Origin: Lachnospiraceae bacterium
Lineage (GTDB): Bacteria > Bacillota > Clostridia > Lachnospirales > Lachnospiraceae
Length of the DNA: 64,000 nucleotides
NCBI GenBank assembly: GCA_017623215.1
Contig: JAGAPO010000020.1
Coordinates: 1-64,000, forward strand
Direction of reading: 5' to 3'
This document shows positions 8,399-17,672 of this stretch, piece by piece. The notes under the pieces were generated by a model that saw only the letters and a program-made list of their open reading frames with translations, was not told the origin of the DNA and did not search any database. Numbering within the stretch: the stretch's first letter is position 1; each line of letters begins with the position of its first letter. The translations under genes were made by a program, and so were the position numbers.

Positions 8399-8430
8399 GC
8401 GCAAAAATGCGCTCCGGCATGTCGGTTAGT
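8399..8430 (+). repeat. Intergenic repeat copy A
   Basis: GCGCAAAAATGCGC followed by TCCGGCATGTCGG. The core CTCCGGCATRT recurs at 38849 and 44399, each time just upstream of a plus-strand gene start. Here it lies 35 bases before the flippase gene. Confidence 0.45.
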
Positions 8431-8464
8431 GTGAAGAATCGCATGTAGCTAAGGAGGAAAAGCG

Positions 8465-10102
8465 ATGGCGGGATCAAAACCATCTGGAAAAAATAATTTT
8501 CTGCTGCAGGGTGGGATTCTTGCGGCAGCATCGTTGCTGGTTCGGTTTATCGGACTGTTATACCGGATTCCGCTGACAAGAATTGTCGGCGATGAGGGTA
8601 TGGGGTATTATTCTAATGCGTACGAGATCTATAATCTGGCGCTGCTGGTGTCTTCCTACAGCCTGCCGATTGCGATCTCGAAGCTGATAGCGGCGAGGGA
8701 GTCGAAGAAGCAGTATCGAACCTCTTACCGGTTGTTTTTGTGCGCAATGGTATTTGCGATTGTAGTCGGCGGAATTGCGGCACTGGTTGTATTTTTTGGG
8801 GCGAACGTATTCGCGGAGGTATTCTGTAAGAGCCCGAACAGTGCGATTCCGCTTCGGATTCTGGCTCCCACGATCTTTGTATTTTCCATTATGGGAGTGC
8901 TGCGCGGACTCTTCCAGGGCAAGCATACCATGATACCGACCTCCATCTCGCAGGTATTTGAGCAGATTGTTAACGCGGTGGTATCGGTATGGGCGGCTTA
9001 TGAATTGATGCACATACACAGCCTGTCGGAACAGATTTCGGCTTACGGAGCGGCGGGCGGAACGGCGGGTACTTTACTTGGAGCAATAGCGGGCTTACTG
9101 TTCCTTATATTTATATTCAGTATCTATCGTCCTGTATTAAAAAAGAGGGCAGCCAAGGACCGGACCGGCGTGGAGGAGTCCTATGGAACTCTGGTAAAAT
9201 TGATCGCGATTACGACAATTCCTTTGATATTAAGCCAGACGGTATATCAGATAAGCGGAATTGTAGACCTTTCGGTATTCGGCCATCTGATGGAGGGCAA
9301 GGGCTTTTCCGAGGCGGCAAGAAGCGAGATGACCGGTATCTACAATAACAAATACAGGCAGCTGACGAACCTTCCGGTCGCAATTGCGACAGCAATGGGG
9401 GCGGCGATTATGCCGGCGCTGACAGCTGCTTACACGAATAAGAGGGAGAACGAGGTTCGCTATAAGACGGCGGTGTCGATTAAGCTCAATATGATTATTG
9501 CGATCCCGGCGGCAGTCGGAATGGCGCTGTTGGCAGAACCGATTCTTAAGCTGTTATACGCGGATACGAATCCGATGAGCATCAATATGCTGAGACTTGG
9601 TTCGATCGCGATTGTGTTCTTCGCACTTTCCACGATTACGAACAATATCCTGCAGGGCATCAACCGGATGCACACGCCTGTCATTCACGCGGGGATCGCG
9701 CTGGTACTGCATGTGGTGCTTTTAATAATCATGATTGAAGTCATGAATCTGGGAGCCTATGCGCTGGTCATCGGAAACGTTACATTTGCCTTAACGGTAT
9801 GTCTCCTGAACGCGATCGCGCTTGCAAGACATCTGAATTACCGGCAGGAGATGCTTCATACCTTCATAATTCCGGCGATCAGTGCGCTTATTATGGGAGT
9901 GGTTACATTTGGAAGCTACAAGGTATGTGATATTCTGCTTGGCAGCACAATTATCAGCACGGCTGTGTCGTTCGTGGCATCGGTTGTAGTATATTTTGCT
10001 GCGCTGATTTTGCTGCGCGGAGTGGATGAGGACGAGCTGTACAGCCTTCCGATGGGAGGACGAATTGTGAGACTTGCAAAGAAGCTGCATCTGATGCGGT
10101 AG
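8465..10102 (+). CDS. Polysaccharide flippase, SpoVB/MurJ-type (MOP superfamily)
   Basis: A 545-residue integral membrane protein with about 14 hydrophobic segments. The N-terminus shows the family pattern LLQGGILAAASLLVRFIGLL followed by YRIPL and the sequence GDEGMGYYSNAYEIY. Members move lipid-linked glycan precursors across the membrane; SpoVB serves spore cortex synthesis and its paralogues serve vegetative peptidoglycan. AAGGAGGAAAAG precedes ATG 8465. Which of the two roles applies is not decided by the sequence, although the sporulation genes on both sides favour a SpoVB-like role. A strong terminator follows. Confidence 0.85.
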   Translation: MAGSKPSGKNNFLLQGGILAAASLLVRFIGLLYRIPLTRIVGDEGMGYYSNAYEIYNLALLVSSYSLPIAISKLIAARESKKQYRTSYRLFLCAMVFAIVVGGIAALVVFFGANVFAEVFCKSPNSAIPLRILAPTIFVFSIMGVLRGLFQGKHTMIPTSISQVFEQIVNAVVSVWAAYELMHIHSLSEQISAYGAAGGTAGTLLGAIAGLLFLIFIFSIYRPVLKKRAAKDRTGVEESYGTLVKLIAITTIPLILSQTVYQISGIVDLSVFGHLMEGKGFSEAARSEMTGIYNNKYRQLTNLPVAIATAMGAAIMPALTAAYTNKRENEVRYKTAVSIKLNMIIAIPAAVGMALLAEPILKLLYADTNPMSINMLRLGSIAIVFFALSTITNNILQGINRMHTPVIHAGIALVLHVVLLIIMIEVMNLGAYALVIGNVTFALTVCLLNAIALARHLNYRQEMLHTFIIPAISALIMGVVTFGSYKVCDILLGSTIISTAVSFVASVVVYFAALILLRGVDEDELYSLPMGGRIVRLAKKLHLMR

Positions 10103-10141
10103 GCAGGTCGTGGAACGCAAAGCATAATTATGGCATTCATG

Positions 10142-10208
10142 CCGCAAAATGATTTTAAGAGAGCAGGCCTCTCTGAGCGTCGTTTTGCGGTATTTTTGTT
10201 TGGAAGGC
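10142..10208 (+). terminator. Rho-independent terminator after the flippase gene
   Basis: CCGCAAAA (10142-10149) pairs with TTTTGCGG (10193-10200). An inner AGAGA/TCTCT stem caps the hairpin, and TATTTTTGTTT follows. Confidence 0.85.
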
Positions 10209-10258
10209 ACGAAAGGAAGGTCAGAGGAATACCGGAGGCCTGATTTTTGAATTATTTG

Positions 10259-10288
10259 GTATAAATTCCAATATTTCTGGAAATACTC
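10259..10288 (+). promoter_or_regulatory. Sigma-F-like forespore promoter upstream of the BofC-like gene
   Basis: GTATA (10259-10263), exactly 15 bases, then GGAAATACTC (10279-10288). The Bacillus sigma-F pattern is GYATA, about 15 bases, GGNRANANTR; only the last position disagrees. It lies about 60 bases before the gene start. Bacillus bofC is a forespore gene, which fits. Confidence 0.5.
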
Positions 10289-10346
10289 GCAGGCAGAAAC
10301 GACTGTGGCGGTCCGCTGCAGCCAAAAGGAAGGCGAGGTTATCGGG

Positions 10347-11117
10347 ATGAAGAAATGGATTATATCAATATCGGCATTTTTGTCGCTGTGCCTGATATTC
10401 ACGGCGGCTTATTATGTAAGTTATCAAAATGTGCTTCAAAGATTTGAGGAACGTCTGAATGCACAGGAGCTTGCAGAACTTCTAAATTCTGAGCAGGAGC
10501 TTGCTCAGGCAGGGATTGATATGGCTGCACTGTCAGGCGAAGCGTCAGCAAATGCTGACGGAGAGAGGAACACATCTGACATGGGAACAGCCGGGGATAC
10601 TGCCGGAGAGTCCGGAAGAGCCAGCGTGGGTGAAGAGGAGGAGCAGGCCCTTGAGGCAGGCATTCTGTCCGGAGATAAGATAATGCCGTATACCGCGTAT
10701 ATTGTGGAAAGCTATGATGTCGGGACGGATGCATATGTCAGAGAGGTACTGCGCGCACCGGCCGAGCTGGTGGGCCTGACACGGAAGGAGGCCGAGGCAT
10801 ATTTTGATGAATATATGGAGGAACTTCCGCTAACGGAGTATCAGGAGGGGCTTGCCTCAATTGAACTCTCGGAATTCTCCAAACAGGAGATTGTTGTACG
10901 CAAATTTTACAACAGCGCTTTGGTGCCCTATCAGTATTACCTGGTGGTGCGGGATGGACTGGTAGTAGTGTATTACTGCGATAAAAAGACAGTATTTGAA
11001 TATACGCAGATTCGGGCGGATTCCCTTCCGATGGAGACGCAGGAGGCGTTGAGCATTGGTATCGGAGTGGAGGATTCGAAGCTCCTTTACAGCATTCTGG
11101 AAGGATATTCCTCGTAA
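10347..11117 (+). CDS. BofC C-terminal-domain-like membrane-anchored protein
   Basis: A 256-residue protein with one N-terminal membrane anchor (residues 5-25), a short coiled stretch, and a low-complexity acidic/serine-rich linker to about residue 115. The C-terminal domain includes YYLVVRDGLVVVYYCDKKTV and ends in a short-helix tail, resembling the C-terminal domain of BofC, the forespore inhibitor of the SpoIVB protease in the sigma-K checkpoint. Assignment by recognition of this tail is moderate. A sigma-F-like promoter upstream supports forespore expression. GAAGGCGAGG precedes ATG 10347. Confidence 0.6.
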   Translation: MKKWIISISAFLSLCLIFTAAYYVSYQNVLQRFEERLNAQELAELLNSEQELAQAGIDMAALSGEASANADGERNTSDMGTAGDTAGESGRASVGEEEEQALEAGILSGDKIMPYTAYIVESYDVGTDAYVREVLRAPAELVGLTRKEAEAYFDEYMEELPLTEYQEGLASIELSEFSKQEIVVRKFYNSALVPYQYYLVVRDGLVVVYYCDKKTVFEYTQIRADSLPMETQEALSIGIGVEDSKLLYSILEGYSS

Positions 11118-11230
11118 CCTTTGATTCCGTTTGTACACAGAATGGAATTCCTGCTTCCGGGAAGCGAAAATGCTGCCCAATGCAGGAAAAGCGTCTTTTC
11201 AGCAGAATATGAGCTTTTTATGAAAGAGGG

Positions 11231-11259
11231 TTGATTTTTGGAAGAGCTTCCGTTACAAT
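11231..11259 (+). promoter_or_regulatory. Sigma-A promoter of the flavoprotein-proB operon
   Basis: TTGATT (11231-11236), 17 bases, TACAAT (11254-11259), 43 bases before the first flavoprotein start. Genes from 11303 to about 17276 are closely spaced and could share it. Confidence 0.65.
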
Positions 11260-11302
11260 AAGTGGTATTGTATTAGGTTATTCGCGGGAATGGAGTGTTG
11301 GG

Positions 11303-12595
11303 ATGGACGCACAGATCATTATTGTGGGCGCGGGAGCGGCGGGCCTGATGGCAGGAATCGCGGCCGGAAGAGCCGGAAGTCAGGTCCTGATTCTGGATCA
11401 GAAGGAGAAGCCGGGGAAGAAGCTCTATGCGACCGGCAACGGAAGATGTAATTATACGAATCTGAGGCAGGAGAGAGACTGCTATCGGGGAACGGACCCG
11501 GACTTTGCGATGCGGGCATTTCAGAGCTTCGGACTGGAGCGGACAAGACGGCTGTTCGGCGAGCTTGGAATATTGGAGCGGAGCATCAACGGTTATCTCT
11601 ATCCGAATTCCGGACAGGCCAAAGATGTGGTTGCCGTCCTGCTGTATGAACTGGACCGGCTTGGCGCAGCAATCCGGTGCGGGGAGGCGGTTACACAGAT
11701 TCGAAAAGAGAAGAACGGATTTGCGGTCCGTACCGGGGAAAGAGAATATCGAAGTGCGAAGGTGATTCTTGCGGCCGGAGGCTGTGCGTCGCCGAAGCTT
11801 GGTTCGGATGGGAGCGGCTATGCGCTTGCAAAGTCACTCGGGCATTCGCTGATCGAGCCGGTTCCGGCGCTGGTGCAGCTAAAGTCGGCAGAGAATACCA
11901 AAGCGGTATCAGGTGTGCGCTTCTTTGGCGCCGGAGATATCCGGAACAGCACAGGGAAGGTTCTAACCGCGGAAGAGGGAGAATTCCTCTTTACCGACTA
12001 CGGAATCTCCGGAATTCCGGTGATGCAGATGAGCCGCTTCGCGGCAAAGGAGCTGCAGGCCGGGCGAAAGGTGCGGCTTACCCTGAATTTCCTGTCGGAT
12101 ATGACAAAGGAAGTATGTGAAAAAGAAATTACGAAGAGATTTTCCGGAAGGAACCGTTCTGCGACAGCGATTCAGGCACTCACCGGTCTGGTGAACGAGA
12201 AATTGCTCTGGTATGTGCTGAAAGAATGCGGAATCAAGGAGGAGGCCCCGGTGCAGAAGGTGCCGAGGGAGAGCGTAATCCGGCTTGCCGGACTGCTTCA
12301 GGCCTATCCCCTTACGATAAATGGAACGAATTCCTTTGAGAATGCGCAGGTATGTGCGGGAGGTGTCAAGACCTCTCAGGTGACGGAACAGATGGAGTCT
12401 AAGCTGTGCGGGGGCCTGTATCTTGCGGGGGAGCTGCTGGATATTGATGGAACCTGCGGAGGCTATAATCTGCAGTGGGCCTGGACGAGCGGCTGGATCG
12501 CAGGAAGCAGCGCCGCAGAAGGGATCAGGGGACAGTCAGGAGGCAGTCAACGGTCAGAATATAATATGACGGAAAGGCATGAGAAGCGAACATGA
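11303..12595 (+). CDS. NAD(P)/FAD-dependent oxidoreductase, HI0933/BaiN-like
   Basis: A 430-residue flavoprotein of the HI0933 family. The N-terminal dinucleotide-binding motif IIIVGAGAAGLMAGIAAGRA is at residues 4-23, followed by the family sequence GKKLYATGNGRCNYTN. Near the C-terminus GGYNLQWAWTSGW is a second conserved FAD-contact region. The family includes BaiN, proposed to act on bile-acid intermediates, but most members have no proven substrate, so no substrate is assigned here. The stop overlaps the next start as ATGA, showing translational coupling to a second flavoprotein. Confidence 0.83.
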   Translation: MDAQIIIVGAGAAGLMAGIAAGRAGSQVLILDQKEKPGKKLYATGNGRCNYTNLRQERDCYRGTDPDFAMRAFQSFGLERTRRLFGELGILERSINGYLYPNSGQAKDVVAVLLYELDRLGAAIRCGEAVTQIRKEKNGFAVRTGEREYRSAKVILAAGGCASPKLGSDGSGYALAKSLGHSLIEPVPALVQLKSAENTKAVSGVRFFGAGDIRNSTGKVLTAEEGEFLFTDYGISGIPVMQMSRFAAKELQAGRKVRLTLNFLSDMTKEVCEKEITKRFSGRNRSATAIQALTGLVNEKLLWYVLKECGIKEEAPVQKVPRESVIRLAGLLQAYPLTINGTNSFENAQVCAGGVKTSQVTEQMESKLCGGLYLAGELLDIDGTCGGYNLQWAWTSGWIAGSSAAEGIRGQSGGSQRSEYNMTERHEKRT

Positions 12596-14202
12596 TACGA
12601 ATAAACCAATTAAAGCTTCCGGCGTGGCACGAGGCGGGGGCGGTCGAGAAAAAAGCGGCGGAAAGCTTAAAGCTTTCGCCTGACCGAATTCAGTCAATCT
12701 CGATTCGCAGGCAGTCGCTGGATGCAAGAAAGCGGGAAGGGATTATTAAGTATATATACACGGTAGACGTTGCACTGACGGACGGAGCAGCGGCGGAGAA
12801 GAGGCTGACAGCCCGATTGAAGAACCCGAACATTACATATGTAATTCCGGATATCTATCGGGAGCCGGATGCGGGGGAAGAAACGCTGCCCGGCAGAATC
12901 GTCGTAGTAGGGAGCGGCCCGGCCGGGCTGTTCTGTACCTACATGCTCGCACATTCCGGATACCGCCCAATCTTAATCGAGAGGGGCGCACCGGTGGATG
13001 AGAGGGTGGCGGCGGTAGAGCATTTCTGGGAGAGCGGCGAGCTGAATCCGGAGACAAACGTACAGTTCGGAGAAGGCGGAGCCGGAACCTTTTCAGACGG
13101 AAAGCTGAACACGGTGGTGAAGGATGAGGGGGGCCGAATCCGTAAGGTATTTGAAACCTTTGTTCAGCATGGTGCGCCGGAGGATATTCTGTATAAAAGC
13201 AAGCCGCATATCGGGACCGACAGGCTGCGCGGTGTTGTGAAGTCCATGCGGGAAGAGATTCTCGCACATGGCGGCGAGGTGCGGTTCCATACGAAGCTTA
13301 CGGATATTAAGCAGGACAACGGCAGGATATCCGCCGCGATTGTGAACGGCGGCGAGGAGATCCCATGTGCGCTGCTGGTTCTGGCAATCGGCCACAGTGC
13401 AAGAGATACGTTCTATATGCTGCGGGATAAGAAGCTGTCCATGCGGGCAAAAGCATTTGCAGTGGGGCTTCGAATCGAGCATAAGCAGGAGATGATCGGC
13501 AGGGCGCAGTACGGAGATGATTATATGAAGCTGCCGCCTGCGGATTATAAGGTGACGCATACCTGCAAAGACGGGCGCGGAGTCTATTCGTTCTGCATGT
13601 GTCCCGGCGGCTATGTGGTAAATGCGTCCTCAGAAGAGCGAAGACTTGCCGTCAACGGAATGAGCAATTACGCCAGAGACGCTGAGAACGCGAACAGCGC
13701 GCTGATAGTGACGATATCTCCGGAGGATTACGCGGGGACGGAAGAAGCGGATGCGCTTTCCGGAATTGAATTCCAGAGAACGTTGGAAGAGAGAGCCTTT
13801 CAGGCCGGCGGAGGTAAGATACCGGTATCAAGGCTCGGAGATTTTAAGAATCATACAATAACAACCGAATGCGGAAGCGTTGTTCCGAGTGCAAAGGGCG
13901 GTTATCAATTCGCAGATTTGCATACGATCTTGCCGGAATTCATTGCACAGGATATAATAGAAGGAACGGAAGCATTTGACCGGAAGATACCGGGCTTTGG
14001 CGCTGATGACGCCATTCTTTCGGCAATGGAATCCAGAACCTCCTCGCCGGTGCGGATTAACCGCGGAGAGGAACTGGTCGGAAGTATCGAAGGCATCTAT
14101 CCGTGCGGAGAAGGCGCGGGTTATGCAGGGGGAATCACATCGGCCGCGGTGGACGGAATCCGGGTATATGAGGCGATCCGCCGCAAATATCGACCGAGAT
14201 AG
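12592..14202 (+). CDS. Uncharacterised FAD-dependent dehydrogenase (COG2509 type)
   Basis: A 536-residue protein. The first 100 residues form a small alpha/beta domain, followed by an FAD-binding motif (IVVVGSGPAGLFCTYML, about residues 101-117) and the conserved NVQFGEGGAGTFSDGKL. The C-terminus has GEGAGYAGGITSAAVDG, the second FAD region. Size and motif order match the COG2509 group of predicted dehydrogenases, whose substrates are unknown. It overlaps the upstream flavoprotein by four bases and is followed by proB after 14 bases. Confidence 0.82.
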   Translation: MIRINQLKLPAWHEAGAVEKKAAESLKLSPDRIQSISIRRQSLDARKREGIIKYIYTVDVALTDGAAAEKRLTARLKNPNITYVIPDIYREPDAGEETLPGRIVVVGSGPAGLFCTYMLAHSGYRPILIERGAPVDERVAAVEHFWESGELNPETNVQFGEGGAGTFSDGKLNTVVKDEGGRIRKVFETFVQHGAPEDILYKSKPHIGTDRLRGVVKSMREEILAHGGEVRFHTKLTDIKQDNGRISAAIVNGGEEIPCALLVLAIGHSARDTFYMLRDKKLSMRAKAFAVGLRIEHKQEMIGRAQYGDDYMKLPPADYKVTHTCKDGRGVYSFCMCPGGYVVNASSEERRLAVNGMSNYARDAENANSALIVTISPEDYAGTEEADALSGIEFQRTLEERAFQAGGGKIPVSRLGDFKNHTITTECGSVVPSAKGGYQFADLHTILPEFIAQDIIEGTEAFDRKIPGFGADDAILSAMESRTSSPVRINRGEELVGSIEGIYPCGEGAGYAGGITSAAVDGIRVYEAIRRKYRPR

Positions 14203-14216
14203 AAATGAGGATAGGA

Positions 14217-15056
14217 ATGGACAAAAGAAGCTTACTGAAAGATAAAAAAAGAATTGTTGTAAAGATCGGATCTTCTTCCCTGACGCACGAGGCGACGGGA
14301 AACTTAAATCTTGCGAAGATGGAAAAGCTGGTCAGAGTCCTGACTGATCTGAAGAACCAGGGAAAGGACGTCGTGCTGGTATCCTCCGGTGCGATTGCGG
14401 TTGGGCGAAAGACGTTGGGACTGAACACCCGTCCGGCCGAGAAATCCGTAAAACAGGCCTGTGCCGCGGTTGGCCAGGCAAAGCTCATGATGGTATACGA
14501 GAAGCTGTTCGCGGAATATAATCAGATTCCCGCGCAGGTTCTCCTGACCAAATATACCATGCTGGATCCGGTGAGCCGCAGGAACGCCGAGAACACCTTT
14601 GATGAGCTGTTAAAGCTCGGCGTGATTCCGATTGTTAACGAGAACGATACCGTGGCGACGGACGAGATTGAGTTCGGTGACAACGATACTCTTTCCGCGA
14701 TTGTAGCGGCGTTAATCCATGCGGATCTGCTGATTCTGCTTTCGGACATTGACGGATTATATACGGATGACCCGCATAAGAATCCCGACGCGAAATTCAT
14801 TGAGCTGGTAGAAGAGATTGACGAGAACCTTGCCAGAATGGGGAAGGGCTCCGCAAGCGACGTCGGAACCGGCGGAATGGCGACCAAGATATCCGCGGCC
14901 AGAGTTGCGACGGACGCAGGCGCGGATATGATGATCGCAAATGCCGAGAATGTAGGAATCATTGAAGAGATTATCAAGGGAGAGCCGGTGGGAACCCTGT
15001 TCCTTGCCCATAAAAATATTAATTTCAGTCTGCTGGACTATCTGCAGGAAAGTTGA
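14217..15056 (+). CDS. proB: Glutamate 5-kinase
   Basis: This enzyme phosphorylates L-glutamate to gamma-glutamyl phosphate, the first step of proline synthesis. The amino-acid kinase fold is shown by RIVVKIGSSSLTHE near the N-terminus, VSSGAIAVGRKTLGL at about 50-64, NENDTVATDEIEFGDNDTLS in the middle, and GTGGMATKISAA near 220. At 279 residues it lacks the C-terminal PUA domain of the longer E. coli type, as in many Firmicutes. ATG 14217 is preferred because AGGATAGGA lies just before it; ATG 14205 has no site. proA lies three genes downstream, separated by a DUF896 gene and a cyclo-ligase gene. Confidence 0.93.
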   Translation: MDKRSLLKDKKRIVVKIGSSSLTHEATGNLNLAKMEKLVRVLTDLKNQGKDVVLVSSGAIAVGRKTLGLNTRPAEKSVKQACAAVGQAKLMMVYEKLFAEYNQIPAQVLLTKYTMLDPVSRRNAENTFDELLKLGVIPIVNENDTVATDEIEFGDNDTLSAIVAALIHADLLILLSDIDGLYTDDPHKNPDAKFIELVEEIDENLARMGKGSASDVGTGGMATKISAARVATDAGADMMIANAENVGIIEEIIKGEPVGTLFLAHKNINFSLLDYLQES

Positions 15057-15066
15057 GGAAACAGAG

Positions 15067-15276
15067 ATGGATGAGAAAAAAATTGCAAGAATTAACGAGC
15101 TCTATCACAAATCCAAGAACGGTGGGCTGACCCAGGAGGAGACAAAGGAGCAGGTGCAGCTGCGCGCAGAGTATATCGCGGCAATCCGGGCGAACCTGAG
15201 GGGAACGCTGAATCAGGTTCAGATACTGAATCCGGACGGAACGGTTACCGACCTGTCGAAGAAGAATCCGCAGTAG
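15067..15276 (+). CDS. DUF896 small protein (YnzC-like)
   Basis: A 69-residue soluble protein of the DUF896 family, recognisable by RINELYHKSKNGGLTQEE, RAEYIAAIRANLRG and the tail IEN-like LNPDGTVTDL. Bacillus YnzC forms a short helical hairpin, and the function is unknown. TGAGGAAAC precedes ATG 15067, ten bases after the proB stop, so it is probably translated with proB. Confidence 0.88.
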   Translation: MDEKKIARINELYHKSKNGGLTQEETKEQVQLRAEYIAAIRANLRGTLNQVQILNPDGTVTDLSKKNPQ

Positions 15277-15312
15277 ACAGATTGCGGAACAGATTGCAGG
15301 ACAGATTGCAGG
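15277..15312 (+). repeat. Three tandem copies of a 12-base unit
   Basis: ACAGATTGCGGA, ACAGATTGCAGG, ACAGATTGCAGG run head to tail directly after the DUF896 stop codon and before the cyclo-ligase gene. They are most likely a slippage product in the short spacer. Confidence 0.7.
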
Positions 15313-15341
15313 AAGCTGTCGGATGAAAGGACGCGAAGGAG

Positions 15342-15944
15342 ATGGAGGAAAAGAATCAGAAGAGGCGGAAGGATGTCATTCGGGAGCGGATCCGAAGAAT
15401 GCGCAGAGAATATCCGACAGAATGCAGAGAGCGCGACAGCAGATACATTTGCGAACGGGTGATTGCGATGGAGGAATACCGGAATGCTTCCCGCGTCTTT
15501 TTATACATGGCGCTGCCCGGAGAGGTAGAGACCGGGATGATTCTGAAAGATGCTCTGGCGGCGGGAAAGCAGGTCTATATTCCCAAAGTGCTGGAAAAAG
15601 GAGTGATGGAATTCTATCAGGTTACGCGGGAGGATGAATGGGACGTAGGAAGCTTCGGGATCAGAGAGCCTTTGGGAGTACGGGGTGAAGAAGCGGAAAG
15701 GCAGGGATTTCTGATTGTTCCGGGAGTTGCCTTTGACCGGTCCTGCTACCGCATCGGATTCGGCGGGGGATATTATGATCGCTATCTGACAGAGGCAAAA
15801 AAAGGTGCCTTTGTAACAGCAGCACTTGCCTATGAGTTTCAGATTGTTCCGGAGTTAGCGCCGGAGGAGTGGGATATTCCGCTTGATATGGTGGTGACGC
15901 CGGGAGAGATTATTCGAAGGAGTCCTTGTGAACAGATGAATTAA
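15342..15944 (+). CDS. 5-formyltetrahydrofolate cyclo-ligase
   Basis: A 200-residue cytoplasmic enzyme that converts 5-formyl-THF to 5,10-methenyl-THF using ATP. The family signature is seen as VPGVAFDRSCYRIGFGGGYY with DRYL following, around residues 125-150, and the N-terminal basic helix (RKDVIRERIRRMRR) matches the ATP-binding part. GAAGGAG precedes ATG 15342. It lies within the proB-proA interval, an arrangement of convenience with no obvious shared pathway. Confidence 0.9.
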   Translation: MEEKNQKRRKDVIRERIRRMRREYPTECRERDSRYICERVIAMEEYRNASRVFLYMALPGEVETGMILKDALAAGKQVYIPKVLEKGVMEFYQVTREDEWDVGSFGIREPLGVRGEEAERQGFLIVPGVAFDRSCYRIGFGGGYYDRYLTEAKKGAFVTAALAYEFQIVPELAPEEWDIPLDMVVTPGEIIRRSPCEQMN

Positions 15945-16028
15945 AAGGAATATAGAGATAACGAATGCGGAAGGATAAGCAGGTCCGACAGCAGGGCAAA
16001 GGAGCTGCGGGCGGAAAGGAAGGCCAGA

Positions 16029-17276
16029 ATGGAAACGTTGGAAATTATGGGACAAAAGGCAAAAGAAGCGGCTGCGAAGCTGAATCTTTTGAAACAGAAT
16101 GACAAGAAGCAGGCTCTTATGGCAGCGGCGGACAGACTTTGCAGCAGAGCGGAGGAGATTCTTGCGGCAAATGAGACGGATGTGAAAAACGCTGTCCGGA
16201 ACGGAATGAAGGAATCTTTGGTAGATCGCCTGAAGCTGAACGAAGCCAGAATTCAGGGAATGGCGGATGGACTGCGTCAGGTTGCGGCTCTTACTGATCC
16301 GGTCGGAGAAATCACAAGTATGAAGCAGCGTCCGAATGGATTGATGATTGGAGTCAAGAGAGTTCCGCTCGGAGTTGTGGGAATCATCTACGAATCCAGG
16401 CCGAATGTAACAGCGGATGCGTTCGGACTGTGTTTTAAGACCGGAAATGCCGTGATATTGCGGGGGGGAAGCGATGCGATATACTCTAACATGGCAATTA
16501 TTGCGATCCTGCAGGATACTCTCGAAGAATGCGGCCTTCCGAGAGCAAGTGTACAGCTGATTACCGATACTGACCGGAAGACCGCAGTAGAGATGATGCG
16601 GCTGAACAAGTACATTGATGTGCTGATTCCGAGAGGCGGCGCAGGATTAATCCGCAGCGTGGTCGAGAACAGCACAGTTCCCGTTATCGAGACCGGAACG
16701 GGCAACTGCCACGTATACGTGGATGAATATGCGAATTTTGACATGGCGCTGAACATTATTGATAACGCCAAGACCCAGCGGCTTGGAGTCTGCAATGCCT
16801 GTGAGTCTTTGGTGGTGCACAGTGCGGTTATGGAGGAGTTCCTTCCGCTCGTGTATCAGAGGCTGACGGACAAGCAGATTGTATTCCGCGCAGACGAACG
16901 CGCAAGAAGCGTAGTTCCTGCGATGGAGGCGGCAGATGAGGAGGATTTCGGAAAGGAATACCTCGACCGGCTGATATCGCTGAAGATTGTAGATTCGCTG
17001 GATGAGGCGATTGCGCATATTAATCATTACAATACCGGACACTCGGAGTCGATAATTACAGACAATTATGAGAATGCGATGCGTTTCCTGAATGAGATTG
17101 ACGCGGCAGCGGTGTATGTGAATGCATCGACCCGATTTACGGACGGGGGAGAGTTTGGATTCGGCGCGGAGATTGGCATCAGCACGCAGAAGCTCCATGC
17201 AAGAGGACCGATGGGGCTGGAAGCACTGACGACGGTGAAATACGTAATAATGGGAAATGGACAGATCAGAGAATAA
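16029..17276 (+). CDS. proA: Gamma-glutamyl phosphate reductase
   Basis: A 415-residue NADPH-dependent enzyme reducing gamma-glutamyl phosphate to glutamate semialdehyde, the second step of proline synthesis. The aldehyde-dehydrogenase-like fold is shown by [20 protein letters not shown] (residues about 112-131), the [11 protein letters not shown] segment, and the catalytic cysteine region [13 protein letters not shown] near 255. The C-terminal [12 protein letters not shown] and [13 protein letters not shown] motifs are present. Length is normal. AAGGAAGGCC precedes the ATG. Confidence 0.95.
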   Translation: METLEIMGQKAKEAAAKLNLLKQNDKKQALMAAADRLCSRAEEILAANETDVKNAVRNGMKESLVDRLKLNEARIQGMADGLRQVAALTDPVGEITSMKQRPNGLMIGVKRVPLGVVGIIYESRPNVTADAFGLCFKTGNAVILRGGSDAIYSNMAIIAILQDTLEECGLPRASVQLITDTDRKTAVEMMRLNKYIDVLIPRGGAGLIRSVVENSTVPVIETGTGNCHVYVDEYANFDMALNIIDNAKTQRLGVCNACESLVVHSAVMEEFLPLVYQRLTDKQIVFRADERARSVVPAMEAADEEDFGKEYLDRLISLKIVDSLDEAIAHINHYNTGHSESIITDNYENAMRFLNEIDAAAVYVNASTRFTDGGEFGFGAEIGISTQKLHARGPMGLEALTTVKYVIMGNGQIRE

Positions 17277-17325
17277 AGATGAGCCTGAAAGAGGGTTGTG
17301 ATTCAATAACGATGGAGGCCTTTTT

Positions 17326-17604
17326 ATGACGAAAGAGATTTTCGATGAGATTTTGGAGACGCTGAATGAAGAGTCGGACGGGCTCGCGGATTATCTGGAG
17401 ATTAGCTATGATGAGATGGATGAGCTCGAGATTGGTCTTTGGTATGAGGCTGTGACCGGCGAGAAGATGGAGCTGGGGGAAAAGGAGGATATGCATCAGG
17501 AGCTTTTGGAGGCGGTGTATGAACTCGAGGAGTCCGATATTGGGCAGCTGGTGAAGCTGGTCAAGAAGGCGAAGACTCGCTTTGCAAAGGTGTATGGATG
17601 GTAA
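17326..17604 (+). CDS. Small acidic hypothetical protein
   Basis: A 92-residue, very acidic, helix-rich soluble protein without a membrane segment or recognised domain. A clear GGAGG lies eight bases before ATG 17326, and codon use resembles the neighbours, so it is likely a real gene. It lies between proA and miaB on the same strand. No function is proposed. Confidence 0.65.
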   Translation: MTKEIFDEILETLNEESDGLADYLEISYDEMDELEIGLWYEAVTGEKMELGEKEDMHQELLEAVYELEESDIGQLVKLVKKAKTRFAKVYGW

Positions 17605-17672
17605 TTGTGGTTTCGGGCTATTGTGATTGAGGAGCCCGGGATTGAGTTTGGAGTTTGAGGAGTTTGTTTGGT

